Assembly (NCBI GenBank): GCA_033980235.1
Contig: CM067070.1
Coordinates: forward strand, 24,774,199 to 24,838,198
Origin: Diadema setosum
Lineage: Eukaryota; Echinodermata; Echinoidea; Diadematoida; Diadematidae
Direction: 5' to 3'
DNA: 64,000 bases
In this document: positions 1-11,178 of the stretch, in pieces
How positions within the stretch are numbered: the first letter of the stretch is position 1
How the letters are laid out: every line of letters begins with the position of its first letter
Translations under genes and position numbers: made by a program
Notes under the pieces: generated by a model
Databases searched by the model: none
What the model saw: the letters and a program-made list of their open reading frames with translations, nothing else
Told to the model about the DNA's origin: nothing

Positions 1-440
1 TTCGGGAAATTTGATAAGCATTGATTTATTATAAAACTCTCCTTAACATAACCCAGTATAAAAGTCATGTCATGAATATCGCTGCACAATGACAGCGTAA
101 CCACAGTTTGTCTATTCTATGACTGCTTCTCTAATGTTTAACTTATCGATGTATATTGTATTTTATTTGTGGTATAATTATGTTATGTATTCTTTACATT
201 TATGACGCTTAATCATATATTTTTTGAGTTGCACAAATAAAATTGCAACTTCAAGTTCAAAATTTCATATACCTTTTATTACTGTAAACAAATTATAGGA
301 TTACGATTTTTTTTCACAACTTGTATTATACGTCATTCAATTTCAGTTTTCCCCAGTGTACAATGCAAGACAGTCCAATATGTGATAGCCTCACTGACTA
401 AGCAGGGATCGTCAGAGAAAACCATATTGTCCACAATTAT
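1..440. other. AT-rich sequence without recognised gene
   Basis: AT-rich with short homopolymers. No splice-bounded open frame, tRNA or repeat was recognised. Read as part of the upstream intron or flank of the discoidin gene. Confidence 0.4.
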
Positions 441-966
441 ATATAACAATCTGTAACTATCCGTAACTATCCGAAAATATCCGCAACTCTCCGCAAGTGT
501 TCAAAACTATTATGTGCCAATCCGTAAGAATATCCGCACGTGGACGCAAGTATTCGCATCTGGTCGTATCTGTTCGTATCGCCCGCATTTCCCCCGTATG
601 TTTTGTACAAATTTTCTGGTGACGGCAAAGGATCCGCGGGAGTTCGCAGAAAAAAAATGACTTTTTTGGACGTAACGCCGGACGCAGAGCATTATGTGAC
701 TGGGGCTTCATGGGGCATGAACTCAAGGCATTCTTACGAAAAACGTACGAATTCTACGGCCATTGTATAACTGAAAATCATTTTGTTTCTCTAAAAGGTC
801 AAATAGTTGTTCTTGCGAATTAAACAGCGTTCGTACGAAATTTGTAAGAAGGCGGTAAGAATCTGTGCTCCATCTACGAATCTCTACGAACTCAAGAATT
901 CGTACGAACAGTTACATTCGTACGAACGCATCGTTCGTACGAAGCTTTGTGACCGTAGCTTTAGAA
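441..966. repeat. TCGTACGA-rich repeat with GACCGTAGCTT end
   Basis: The stretch is dense in short related words (CCGTAACTAT, CCGCAAGT, TTCGTACGAA) that recur in both orientations, the texture of a palindromic MITE. Its right end TTTGTGACCGTAGCTTT at about 949-965 matches the terminal sequence of the small palindromic MITE at 4520-4631, so both probably share terminal inverted repeats. The left terminus was not located. Confidence 0.45.
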
Positions 967-1026
967 GCTAGCTGGGATCCAAACGGTCGGAACCCCTTTT
1001 CGCACACACAAACACACACACTTTTA

Positions 1027-1276
1027 GAAGTGAGTTTGTTTGCAAAAACCGATAAGTCCATTTTTGAAGAATTTGAAGTACGGTCTCTGTCATGAAGTAC
1101 AAAATAATACCTTTTAAATGATATATTGGTCACTACATATAAAGGTACATTTTTGAAGTTATGATCAAAAGAAGCAAAAAAATTCTTATTATTCTCTTTA
1201 TTTTTCTTGACCTTTAATGGCAAATATCTCCATTTGACAAATATGGACTTTTGGGCTTTTGCAAACAAACTCTTCA
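1027..1276. mobile_element. Palindromic MITE, family M1, copy 1
   Basis: Begins GAAGTGAGTTTGTTTGC and ends with the inverse GCAAACAAACTCTTC. Both ends include AAAACCGATAAGTCCAT or its complement (right end diverged to TTGGGCTTTTGC). The interior is quasi-palindromic and copies sit beside (TA)n tracts. No coding capacity. Confidence 0.7.
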
Positions 1277-1316
1277 ATTTATGTGTATGTATATGTATAT
1301 GCATATGTATATATAT

Positions 1317-1560
1317 GAAGAGATTGTTTGCAAAAACCGATAAGTCCATTTTTGAAGATTTTGAAGTACGGTCTCTGTCAGAAAGTACAAAATAATACCT
1401 TTTAAATGATATATTGATCACTACATATAAAGGTACATTTTTGAAGTTATGGTCAAAAGAAGCAAAATTTTTCTTATTATTCTTTTTATTTTTCTTGACC
1501 TTTAATCGCCAATATCTCCATTTGACAAATATGGACTTATCGGTTTTTGCAAACAAACTC

Positions 1561-1563
<3 letters not shown>
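1317..1563. mobile_element. Palindromic MITE, family M1, copy 2
   Basis: Second, better preserved tandem copy about 290 bp after the first: GAAGAGATTGTTTGC at the left, GCAAACAAACTCTTC at the right, followed by a (TA)n tract. The near-identity of the two copies and common spacing suggest tandem duplication or insertion into the same microsatellite. Confidence 0.72.

Positions 1564-1601
<38 letters not shown>
1564..1601. repeat. (TA)n microsatellite
   Basis: About 19 uninterrupted TA units directly abutting the M1 MITE, then a short TG run. Confidence 0.9.
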
Positions 1602-1610
<9 letters not shown>

Positions 1611-1619
1611 ATTACGCGA

Positions 1620-2100
1620 TTTCCACCCATTAGGGGAAATAGGGAATAAATGATAATTTTAATAGAGGAATTTAGATAAAAAGCATGGAAATAGTCACAA
1701 AAAATGCAATTATTGCCTTTTTAGAAAAAATATTCACTAATATATAGGCTCAATGCAGAATTGAATTGACGAGAGCACAAAATCCATGTTATACCACTAG
1801 ATTTTGTATGTTCATGAGAAAAAAAAAAAACTCTTTTCAGAAAAAGCAGATATACCTAAATTCTCCCAATGATCCGCTTTCTATGCACATCAAATATACC
1901 CATTTTTCGCATCCCTTCCAATCTCCCCTAAATTGTATTGATGGTACAGTCCTCTATCTATACACACTATGCCATTTGTGGAGTAGTACTGAGGCCCCAG
2001 ATCAATGATATGGCTTTGAAAAACATTATCAAAACCTTAGTGGAATAAAAAATGTCCCCTTTTGGAACGAATTCCCCTGAAGATACCTCGTAATTAAAGA
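1620..2100. other. No gene or repeat recognised
   Basis: AT-rich, with scattered A runs. The open frame 1766-2008 has no splice signals and no recognisable domain. Confidence 0.4.
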
Positions 2101-2188
2101 TGTGTTTAAATTAGACTTAACAAATAAAGACAGACTAAACTGACCAGAAAGAATATAAATTATTAGTGGAAAAGTGAGCAAAGAAAAT

Positions 2189-2265
2189 GGGATTCCATCG
2201 GGAGTCGAACCCAAGACCTCCGGATTGCTAGACCGGTGCTCTACCGACTGAGCTATAGAAAGCCC
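2189..2265 (-). mobile_element. tRNA-Ala-like SINE head, copy A
   Basis: On the minus strand it has an A box TAGCTCAGTCGG, an anticodon arm with loop CTAGCAA (anticodon AGC), and a B box GGTTCGACTCC. The T arm pairs almost perfectly (one G-to-T change), but the acceptor stem has mismatches. The same head occurs as copy B nearby with a shared non-tRNA body and tail, so this is a tRNA-derived SINE rather than a functional tRNA gene. The body continues leftward to about 2100 and ends near GGTCAGTTTAGTCTGTC on the minus strand. Confidence 0.7.
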
Positions 2266-2485
2266 TAGTACAGTGTTCGTCCCAGAAACCCTTAATTCTC
2301 AATGCTCGGGTGGTCAGAAGCTATAGCAGTGTGTTTGTGTGTGTCACACACGCACACACTTGAACCTGGCATAAACCCGAAGGATAATTCAACTTGGGGA
2401 TAAATGCGAGGGATCACCGAAGTGATGCAGCTTTTTGAGTTTGTAACAAATAAAGACAGAATAAACTGACCAGAAAGAATTTTCT

Positions 2486-2690
2486 TTGCTCACTTTTCCA
2501 CTAATAATTTATATTCTTTCTGGTCAGTTTATTCTGTCTTTAAGGGTTTCTGGGACGAACACTGTACTAGGGCTTTCTATAGCTCAGTCGGTAGAGCACC
2601 GGTCTAGCAATCCGGAGGTCTCGGGTTCGACTCCCGATGGAATCCCATTTTCTTTGCTCACTTTTCCACTAATAAATTAGACTTACTCAC
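2486..2690 (+). mobile_element. tRNA-Ala-like SINE, copy B
   Basis: Plus-strand copy with its tRNA-like head at 2570-2646 (perfect TCGGG/CCCGA T-stem, B box GGTTCGACTCC). It is flanked on both sides by TTTTCTTTGCTCACTTTTCC. With copy A it makes a head-to-head inverted pair of about 600 bp. Confidence 0.7.
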
Positions 2691-4519
2691 CAATGTAATT
2701 CAGTAATTGGAAGTTTAATAATGCATTTTTGAAAGAATCTGAATTACAATGTTCACCTTATTATGGAGAAGGTATATGTGGTTACTTTACAGTATCTTGA
2801 TTTTGGTTGTCTTGACGGTAAACAATAAGTTAGAAAACGTCAGTAAAGGTGATTATAAATTTGTTATTAATGACCATTTTTTTTTTTATGCCTCCGCCAC
2901 GAAGTGGTGCCGGAGGCATTATGTTTTCGGGTTGTCCGTCCATCCGTCCTTCCGTCCGTCCGTCCTTCCGTCCGTCCGTCCGTAATGAATTTTGTGAACA
3001 GGGTAACTATCAAAACCTTTTGAGGTATCCTAATGAAACTTGGCATGTATGTGTTTTAGGGGGTGAAGCTGTGCTTATCAACTTTTGGGTGCACATGCTC
3101 AAGGTCAAATGTCAAAAGATCAAGGTCAAATACATAAAATTTCACTATTTCCGTCATATCTATGCAATGCCTGAAGATATTTTCTTGAAACTTAGTGTAT
3201 ACATGTATTACCGAATTAAGATTCTCTGGTGAAAGTTTGAGTCATGAGGTCAAAGGTCAAAGGTCAAAAAAAACTTCACCTTTTTTCTCTGTACCTTGAT
3301 TGTTCAAGGTATCTTCATGGAACATAGTATAATACATGTACTGACCAGGCGCGGTGGAGCACCCCAATTTGCATCTCATTATCGCCCCGTTCTATTTGAA
3401 TTTCCAACGGGCATCCACGGCTGCCCGAAACTGAGTGCATGAAAAAGTCAAATCTTTACCTTCTCCTTGTGCCGCTATGCGTGCCGCTAGTAAACTCAAA
3501 CTTCCCACACTATCTAAGTTTTTAAAAATCTTCCTTTTGATGAAAAAATTATGAAATTTGCTGCACTAAAACTTGAGATATTAAAGCTTTTTGAAAATCA
3601 CCTCTCGCAAAACATGCTCTCTGTTTTTTTTCGACTGGACCATGGCCGGGCTCCAATGTGTCCGAAATTGGCAACATAAGTTCATCAGGCCTCAATCCAT
3701 GTATGGTGAAAGTTTTCGCTTGATTCCACCTGTACTTTTTGAGAAATCAACTTGTTTCTACAGGGTTTGGAATAGAAAATTGTAGTCAGCGAAACATTTG
3801 AAAATGAAGTCATTTCTTTTCCCGTAACATGGGGATGCGTGCGTGGATACGTGAGATTCAGGATTTCGTGCGTTGTTGTTGGTTTGCATGTGACGCTGTG
3901 CGGCCGCAGTCAATTTTGCCAGCTGGGATTCTCGTGCTGTGTGATTTGGTAAGTAGGAAGTTTGATGAAATTTCATTCGTGATAATCATATTTGAATGTT
4001 GTATTTCTTACAAACATCTTAATGTTTCGTTTAAATGAGTAAAATAATCATAACAATGTAACGGTCTGACATGATGTGGTTTTGATCGGACTCTGCGGCG
4101 CGTCTCTGTCGAGGCCGAGCTCGAGGTTCGGCCCGGCCAGGCCGGCCCGGGCGGTGGACCTTAGCAGTTGGTAGAAAGCTGAGCGGAGCCTGTGATTGTG
4201 TTTGTGAATGTGTGAGGCCCGGGTGTGAAGCTTGTGATTTTGCGCGTTGTTTTTGCGATTTTGGTAGCACATGCGATTAACTTCTTCATAAAAATCATAA
4301 GCAGGAATGTGTTTATTATGAAATTTTCTATTCCTAGTTATGAATTCAGCAATGACCATGGCCAGCAAAGCTGAATGAATAACACCGTATTTAAGTAACA
4401 CTAACATTTAAACTCTAAATTATAATAAAATTCAAGTAGAAATCAAAGCACTCAATCATGCAGATCATCCCTCTGTTAACTTGTGAACTAGAATCTAATA
4501 TTACTTCTCTCGGAATTAA

Positions 4520-4631
4520 AGCTACGGTCACAGATATCCCTGCAAATGCCGTACAAAGATTTTTGTCCATTTGGGGCTGTACAAATCGGTCATTTTTACA
4601 GTGTTCGTAAGGACTTCTGTGACCGTAGCTT
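4520..4631. mobile_element. Small palindromic MITE (AGCTACGGTCACAGA ends)
   Basis: 112 bp bounded by AGCTACGGTCACAGA and TCTGTGACCGTAGCT, which are exact reverse complements. Related to the right end of the 441-966 repeat. Confidence 0.65.
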
Positions 4632-4743
4632 CAGTGGGATGCATACTTCTGTTTATGCGTTTCTGTACGATTGATGTGCACCGAGTTGGAAGAGGCAATC
4701 ATTGAGGAAAGTGATGCTGCTATTGGAATGTGTGAGAAGGATG

Positions 4744-4921
4744 CAGGGCTGCCAACATTGGAAACTACTTGAGAGTGAGACTCCCATAGGCCAATGCTAT
4801 AATTTCGGAGTCAAAATGAGTGAGATCAATAGAAATGCATGCAAATGAAATAAAGTTTTAGAGTGACAAAGGACCAAAATGAGTGAGTCTCACTCTCAAT
4901 GAGTGAGAGTTGGCAGCCCTG
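4744..4921. mobile_element. hAT-like MITE, CAGGGCTGCCAAC ends
   Basis: 178 bp with exact 13-bp inverted ends CAGGGCTGCCAAC. AGGATG stands on both sides (4738-4743 and 4922-4927), consistent with a slightly decayed 8-bp hAT duplication. The interior carries GAGTGAGACT and its inverse. Confidence 0.72.
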
Positions 4922-7423
4922 AGGATGATACATGATTTTGTAAATCATTGGACAACATCTGAGAGGAAATATGGAAGGATTTGTTGGAAGAAGGTGCATA
5001 CACATAATTGTAGCAAAAACTACTAGTACGTAATACATAAAAACACTTTAAAACAATGTACATAGGAAGAAAGACAGTACCACACACATGATAGTGATAA
5101 ACACACACACACACACACACAAAATTAATGCCTACCTGCATGTACATCAATAAAGAACATGGCCGCTGAAAATAATTCAAATTTACATAAACTGGCCCCC
5201 CATCTGCTTTCGTCCAACTATGCCATCCACCCAGTAGAAGGTAATCAAAAAAAAAAATAAATAAAAATCATATAAATGAAAAAAAAATGATAAAGATTGG
5301 ATTTTCTGTGTCATCGAATATTTATGAACAAATAGTTTTTCCTCCTCCCCCCTCCCCCTTCCCTAGGCCAAATTTTCTTCTTCCTCACACATGCCATGTA
5401 ATGTGACACAGGAGTAGATTTTTTGCATTTAGATCTATATTGTCTCAGAACACAGTTCTCAGTTTTTAGATTAACATGTCAGCTCAGTTCAGTCTGCATA
5501 CTTCTACTTTCTCGTGTTTTTGTTTCTGTTAAAATATCTCCTTCGTAGAAGGTAAGAAATTACATTTATTCAATCAAATAAAAGTGCAGTGGCCGAGTGT
5601 CACACGGCGGTGACTGCTGAGCTGCTGCCGCGCACGCTGCATGCAGCAATGCGTTGTGTGTGCTGTGACATGCAACGCTACAGTGACGCGATTATATATA
5701 CATGGGACCGACCTGTACGCTTAGCGTACCTTCTGGTTTTTTCCGACACAACCATGGCCGGGAATATTACGGTATGACATTTAAAATGCAAGCAGATAAA
5801 TAAATGTCGGTGTACTTTGTCCGAATGGCGCTTTTGTTACGCAATCACACTTCGTGAATCTTAGGATGATTTTCGAGGCATATTTTTGGTAATTTTGCTC
5901 GCCAGGTTTTCGCTAAAATTTCACATTTTATCATTGTCAAATCCTTTGATATGTTATATGTGAATATTTGGACATGTTTTCAAATTCAAACTAACTCAAT
6001 TTTAATCCAAAAATAGGTTTCCTTAAATTGTTATTAGCTTGAGAAGTTGTTTACTTTTTCTCAACTACGCGAGTACATGTTGTTTACTTTATGCAAATGA
6101 GGCTCGGCTGCCGATGGATTTCTGCGAGATAATTGGGGTGCTCCACCGCGCCTGTGACTCTCAGTGATTACCTAGCGAATTTAGGGTTCATGGGTCAAAG
6201 GTCAGGGGTCAAAGGTCAAGGGCGAAATGTTTATGCAATGCCAGCAGGATTAGTCTTTTGGAACACTTGGTGTTTGCATGTATAACCTAAAAGAGATTCT
6301 CTGGAATTTTTTTTTCTTTGGTTTTTGCCTCAAAGGTCAAAAGGTCAAAGATCAAGTGAAAGTGCTGAACTAAGTTTTTCCTCCATATCTCGGAAGTGGC
6401 TCAAGTTATCTTGAAACGTACTACATATTTATGCATGTTCTGCCTGACAGCAATTATCTTATGAATCTTAGGGTCAAAGGCCAGATGAAAATGGTAACAA
6501 TTTACTATTCAATACAGAAATTGCACTTTTTCTCCATACCATGAAAATTACTCTATGCATAAACGTATGAATGGGTCAAAGTTACGTTAAAGTCCTTAAA
6601 TCCCAAATACATGCTCTCCTATTCATCCATTTAAACCTAGGTCAAGGAAGGTGAACATTCAACACATTTATGACAAACTTGTCAATTAAATATTTTGCCA
6701 ATTTTGTGAAAATATTATCACACATTGTCCACATGTACTATCTAGACCTATTAGGAGAATCATGCATTATGGCGGAGGCATACCAGTCGCATAGCGACAT
6801 TTCTAGTTTGATACACTTTTGATGCAACTGAGAGCAGTTACAATTCTGTATGCTACTAGTATTCGATAGATGAAAAAGGTAGAAAATGTAGAAAATAATC
6901 TTGTTCACGAGATAGTTGAATTAGAAAGATTGTTAGATCAAAATATAAATACCAGAGAAAATATAGATAAGATTAAGTCATTGAGAGAAGAATTGGAACA
7001 ATTTAGACAACAGAAATTTGGATGGGCAGCAAATAGGCTACGGCTGCAAGAAATGCAATTTGGAGAAAAACCAACAAAATATTTTCTGAACTTGGAAAAA
7101 CAAAGGATAGTACAAAAAACATCTGTGAAATTGATCAATGATAATAATACAGTGTTGCAGAATCAAGAAGATATTATAAAAGAAATTATTTAATATTATG
7201 AACATTTGTATTGATTTCACGCACACTGTGATGCAGAAGAACTTTTTTCTGATGTAAGTGAACATCATTTTCAATATCTCACAGATGAAGAGCGTGAGTT
7301 ATTAGAGGGAGGAATCTCTTATAGTGAAATTGAGCATGCATTGAGGAACATTAAAAATGAAAAAGCTCCAAGGCAAGATGGATTGACAGTAGAATTTTTA
7401 AAGTATTTTTTGCAGAGTTAGGC

Positions 7424-7447
7424 ATATATATATATATATATATATAT
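7424..7447. repeat. (TA)n microsatellite inside LINE
   Basis: About 12 TA units interrupt the RT reading frame between two conserved blocks. Confidence 0.85.
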
Positions 7448-7640
7448 GGTGCGTAGTATGAACTTTGCTTGCACTTCAGGAAATTTGTCTCTTTCGCGAA
7501 AGACTGGCTTGATAACATTACTTTCTAAAGGTGATGAAGTGAGACATTTTATCAAAAAACTGGAGACCAATTTCGTTGTTTTATGTTGTTTATATAAGGT
7601 ACTCTCAAGTTGTATTGCTAGTAGACTCAAAACTGCACTA

Positions 7641-7699
7641 AATTCGGAATTCGCACCTGGTGAAAGGGATCTTTGTCGATGCGAAAGAATTCAAGATCG
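7641..7699 (+). repeat. Misplaced LINE segment, duplicate of the sequence around 7884-8543
   Basis: About 57 bp reading IRNSHLVKGIFVDAKEFKI in one frame. In this LINE order that stretch belongs just before the YADD box, where it occurs again split by the 7914-8519 transposon. Here it sits between the RT blocks ending ...RLKTALN and IIHGNRTGFSKGR, where it does not belong. It supplies the uninterrupted version of the transposon's target. Confidence 0.7.
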
Positions 7700-7913
7700 T
7701 ATCATTCATGGTAACCGAACGGGTTTTTCGAAGGGACGATTTATTGGTGAAAACATTAGAATTTAAATGATATACTATATTTTGCCTACACGCAGATTTC
7801 GCATAGAAAGGGGATGTATATAGGCAAGGAGACCCATTATCCCCCTACTTGTTTTTGTTATGCGTAGAAATTCTTGGGATGTTAATTCGGAATTCGCACC
7901 TGGTGAAAGGGAT

Positions 7914-8519
7914 CAAAGACCCCGTTTACAGTGCGAGGCTCGGCCGCGGCCGAGCCGCGGCCGAGCCCAGCCCCGCTTCAGTGTAAACGCGCAAAAGGCC
8001 AAATGCGAGGCCAAAATTGGCCTCGCATTTGGCTCGCTCTGGAGGTGGTCTCGGCCGCGGCCGAGCCGCGGCCGAGCCCTGCCTCTTCTTGGTGTGAACG
8101 CAAACTGGGCCAAATGCGCGGCCAAATGCGCGGCCAATTTTAGTCTGGCTTCCAAACACTCTGCCTGTATCTTTTTCAGGATATTAACCCCCTCAACGTC
8201 GAAAACTAGTATAGTTTAAGGTGGTTTTGTCCTGCAAAGGATTTTTTTTCCTTCGGCAAAGGCCTTTGCCCGAACGGCGACTTCGTCGCCACGGAATTCA
8301 TTTGGCAAAGGGTCTGAAAACCAGACAATACCAAATTGCGTTTGTTTACAAGCAGAGCGCCACTACGACAAAATATTGAAAGGTTTGAATCAAAAGCGCG
8401 GCCGAGCCCAGCAGTGTAAACGGACAAAATTGCGAAGCTCGGCCGCGCAAATTGAGGCCGGACTCGGCCGCGGCCGAGCCGCGGCCGAGCCCGGCCCCGC
8501 ACTGTAAACGGGGTCTTTG
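7914..8519. mobile_element. 606-bp GC-rich DNA transposon in LINE
   Basis: Ends CAAAGACCCCGTTTACAGTG and its inverse CACTGTAAACGGGGTCTTTG are exact. The interior is dominated by CGGCCGCGGCCGAG palindromes and is far more GC-rich than anything nearby. Comparison with the uninterrupted segment at 7641-7699 (GGGATCTTTGTCG) shows no simple direct target duplication. Apparent open frames inside are by-products of the CG palindromes. Confidence 0.75.
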
Positions 8520-9899
8520 TCGGTGCGAAAGAATTCAAGATCCTTCAGTATGCAGATGAAACAGCACTATTAATTTTTAGATGGTACAAATGTTAGTTTC
8601 CGCAGTGCTCTACGTATTTTTGATTCACTTGGAAAATGTAGTTGGCTGAAGATCAATATGCGAAAAAAAAATGCAGTTTGGAGTGGTGCATCAAATTGTA
8701 ATGATGACCCAGAAACTGAAAGACAAGTGCATTTTGTGCGGGATGATTTTTCCGTTATCTTGGTACAGATTTCCATCTTGTAATTGATAAAATATCGTAT
8801 TATTATTATGATATGATTTTCGATAGGGTAAAACGTCAGATGATTTCTTGGATTAAACGAAATATCACGGTTTTGGGAAGAGCTACAATAGTTAAATCAT
8901 TAATTACTGTTGCCTCAGTTCAATCATCTTTTTTTATGTCAATATCAGCTCCCTCAGCTAAGTTGATGAACATCATAAAAACTATTTTTTTGTTAAGTTT
9001 ATATGAGAAACTAAGCCATGTAAAATTAGTAGGAAACATGTGGTTGGTACATATGAAGAGGGGGGTCTTAGAATGCCAGATGTTGAGTATTTTGGTATGT
9101 CATTAAAACTGACATGGATTCAAAGGATGGTTTTAGGAACGTGTAATGACGTCAGTCATTTAATGCAGTCATTTATGACAAAGCCATTTCAAAAAGGATT
9201 TGTCAATGAATATTTTTTAGCTTTATCCCACGAAGTTGTAAATTCATTTTGGAAAGATGTATTCTATGCCATGTCCTTAATATGTCGTTCAGAGGGATCG
9301 TGGAGAAATAGTTCTATTCAAATCGGGCATAAAATTTTTGAAATCTTGGCATGAAAAAGGTATCAGGTATATCAACGATTTGGTTGATAACAAGGGAAAT
9401 TTGTTGACCCATGAAGGTTGTGAACGGATATTTTGTTTGAAACTTAATTACCTGTCATATTATTCGGTGAGTTAAGTAATCAAGTGTCGGTTTGGTGGTT
9501 ATTTTCAAAGATGTGAACAAAATATTGTAGATCCATTATTGCCATCACATATCAAAATACTACTGCAAGAATTTAAATGATGTGTGTTTATAAAGCTCTT
9601 CTTGGAACAACAAAATGTTTGCCTTTGATATGTTCTAATGAGAACGATATTTGGATAGTCCCCCTGAAACTGTCAAAATGGAAAAGTATCACATTATGAT
9701 ATTTCGTTTTACTGTGGACGTTGGGTTGAGATATTTTCAGTATAAAATAGTAAATAGGATTTTGTTTTTAGATAAGCATCTGTATAAAGAGAAGATAAGA
9801 TTTTCAAGTTAACAGAAAAAGTAAGGTACCTTAATAGTTCTCTTATCAGCATATTAGCTGCTACAAAATTATGAGTAAATAAATTGAATAGAATCGAAG

Positions 9900-10440
9900 A
9901 ATTATTGCACTGTAGCTTATTTGTCCTTGAACAAGCATTGCAAAAGATCTCAAATCCAGTAAGCCTCTGGCTAAAGTGTTTATCTCCTTAAACAGATTAT
10001 TTATCGCACCCTCACTATTACACATATTCAACATATCTCTCAATTCAGGCCGCTGCCCAAACTCACTGAAAATCGCAAAAGTGATTCCCATCCATAAAAA
10101 AGACGGTCAAACACAACTAAAAACTTACCGTCCAATATCCCTTCTTCCCAGCTTATCAAAAATTTTGGAGAAAATCGTTTACAAAAGATGAAAATGAAAT
10201 TCTTATTCTGAATCAATTCGGATTTCGAAAAAAAAAATCTACAGATTACGCCATTATTCATCTTTGTGACAAAATAATTAAAGCTTTTATTAATAAGGAA
10301 CATATCATTATAATTTTTATGGACCTGAGTAAGGCATTTGATACTATTGATCACAAAATTCGTATTCGAAAATTAAAACATTATGGCGTTCGAGGAATAC
10401 TTTGTTATAGTTCACCGACTGTTAGATTTTATGTCCCCGC
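9900..10440 (+). pseudogene. CR1/jockey-like reverse transcriptase fragment
   Basis: Translation shows HIFNISLNSGRCPNSLKIAK, then VIPIHKKDG, YRPISLLPSLSKILEKIV, after a frameshift NQFGFRKKKSTDYAI, and FMDLSKAFDTIDHKI with the chain LKHYGVRG. These are RT blocks 1-3 of CR1/jockey-type elements, including F-x-D-L-x-K-A-F-D with the first catalytic Asp. The fragment stops before the YADD block and has no endonuclease. It is unrelated in family to the LINE just upstream. Confidence 0.82.
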
Positions 10441-10969
10441 GAGCAATATGTTGATTTTCATTCATGTTATATATATATTAATGAAATTGTATTTCATAGC
10501 ATTCACAGCACAGCACACCACAGCACTCACCGCAGCACAGTATTAAAGTAAAGAATGCCTGTTGAAAATAAATAAACGATAACTATTTTGAATTTTCCTT
10601 TTATTTTTGACCTCTCAAATTACTACAATGTTTTGGATTTGATTATTGATTCTATTTTGTAGACACGTCCGGTATACAGTTATTTAAATCGAATTTATGT
10701 TTCGAATTTTACCTCGAGGCCTCGATACATGTGAAGCTGCTGTTTGTGATCGCGGTCTCCTGCTTTTCCATTATTATATTTGATAAAAATGCTTCATTTT
10801 AAAATCAATTCATTCAAATTTCCCTTTTTTATTCTTTTTCTGAAATTCGTTTATTGTAACAACAGGACATATTGTGAATGAATAATCAATCATTATTCAC
10901 ATTTACAACTGTTAATTCCACGATTTTTTGTGAGTGATATTATGCTATACGTCTCATACATTGAATACT

Positions 10970-10981
10970 GTCATGTTCACA

Positions 10982-11035
<54 letters not shown>

Positions 11036-11053
11036 TACACTGTGAACATGACG
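10970..11053. repeat. (TA)n flanked by inverted TCATGTTCACAG
   Basis: TCATGTTCACAG and CTGTGAACATGA bracket about 22 TA units, a very stable hairpin, possibly a minimal MITE. Confidence 0.7.
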
Positions 11054-11124
11054 TGACGTGAACATATCGTGTTGTTACTATCATATTTATTTGTTGTGAC
11101 TGTCTCTATGTTTTATGATATATG

Positions 11125-11126
<2 letters not shown>

Positions 11127-11155
<29 letters not shown>

Positions 11156-11178
11156 GAGTTTGTTTGCAAAAACCGATA
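11127..11178. repeat. (TA)n and M1 MITE tip
   Basis: TA tract followed by GAAGAGTTTGTTTGC and AAAAACCGAT, the terminus of family M1; the rest of the element is missing. Confidence 0.7.

Larger units (their letters stand above)
3346..6154. mobile_element. 2.8-kb nonautonomous transposon, 24-bp TIR, TGAC duplication
   Basis: Perfect terminal inverted repeats begin CAGGCGCGGTGGAGCACCCC. TGAC is present immediately on both sides (3342-3345 and 6155-6158), so I read a 4-bp target duplication. The interior has no open frame longer than about 120 codons and no transposase motif. It includes a GC-rich patch near 4090-4160, a CA microsatellite at 5101-5120, a palindromic MITE (4520-4631) and a hAT-like MITE (4744-4921). 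Superfamily not assigned; 4-bp duplications occur in several groups. Confidence 0.75.
2886..6793. mobile_element. Outer DNA transposon split by a nested element
   Basis: The left end TATGCCTCCGCCACGAAG is followed by a CCGTCCGT-rich stretch; the right end ATGGCGGAGGCATACC is its inverse. Between the ends lie short words such as AGGTCAAAGGTCAAAG and a TCATGGAAC/TTGAAAC motif that recur on both sides of the insertion. Net length without the nested element (3346-6154) is about 1.1 kb and noncoding. The nested element interrupts it with a clean 4-bp duplication. Confidence 0.6.
6870..9812 (+). pseudogene. Degenerate L1/Tx1-like LINE ORF2 (RT and C-terminal region)
   Basis: Fragments in changing frames follow the order of an L1/Tx1-type ORF2. 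They are a coiled linker with GEKPTKYFLNLEK (about 7060-7100), the pre-RT segment EIEHALRNIKNEKAP (7330), LITLLSKGD with a shifted WRPISL (7510-7580), TGFSKGRFIGENIR (7720-7765), QGDPLSPYLF (7830-7860), then YADETALLIF (8548-8577, second Asp of the YADD box changed to Glu). After these come the thumb region IKRNITVLGRATIVKSL (8850) and GGLRMPDVEYFGMSLKLTWI (9060), and a C-terminal LRYFQYKIVNRIL (9730). Stops, frameshifts, a TA microsatellite (7424-7447), an inserted transposon (7914-8519) and a misplaced internal segment show it is dead. The 5' endonuclease part is absent. Confidence 0.85.

Noticed and set aside
912..1565. 217-codon open frame on the minus strand
   Set aside because: It reads through two copies of MITE M1 and repeats the same peptide twice; no domain, no splice or start context.
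2189..2646. Two functional tRNA-Ala(AGC) genes
   Set aside because: A and B boxes are good but the acceptor stems mismatch and the copies share a SINE body and tail.
2886..6793. Search for a transposase in the nested transposons
   Set aside because: No frame carries a DDE/D triad, zinc-finger or helix-turn-helix pattern; all three elements look nonautonomous.
7860..8538. GC-rich open frames with repeated PRPSRGRA peptides
   Set aside because: They arise from CGGCCGCGGCCGAG palindromes inside a transposon, appear on both strands, and have no homology I recognise.
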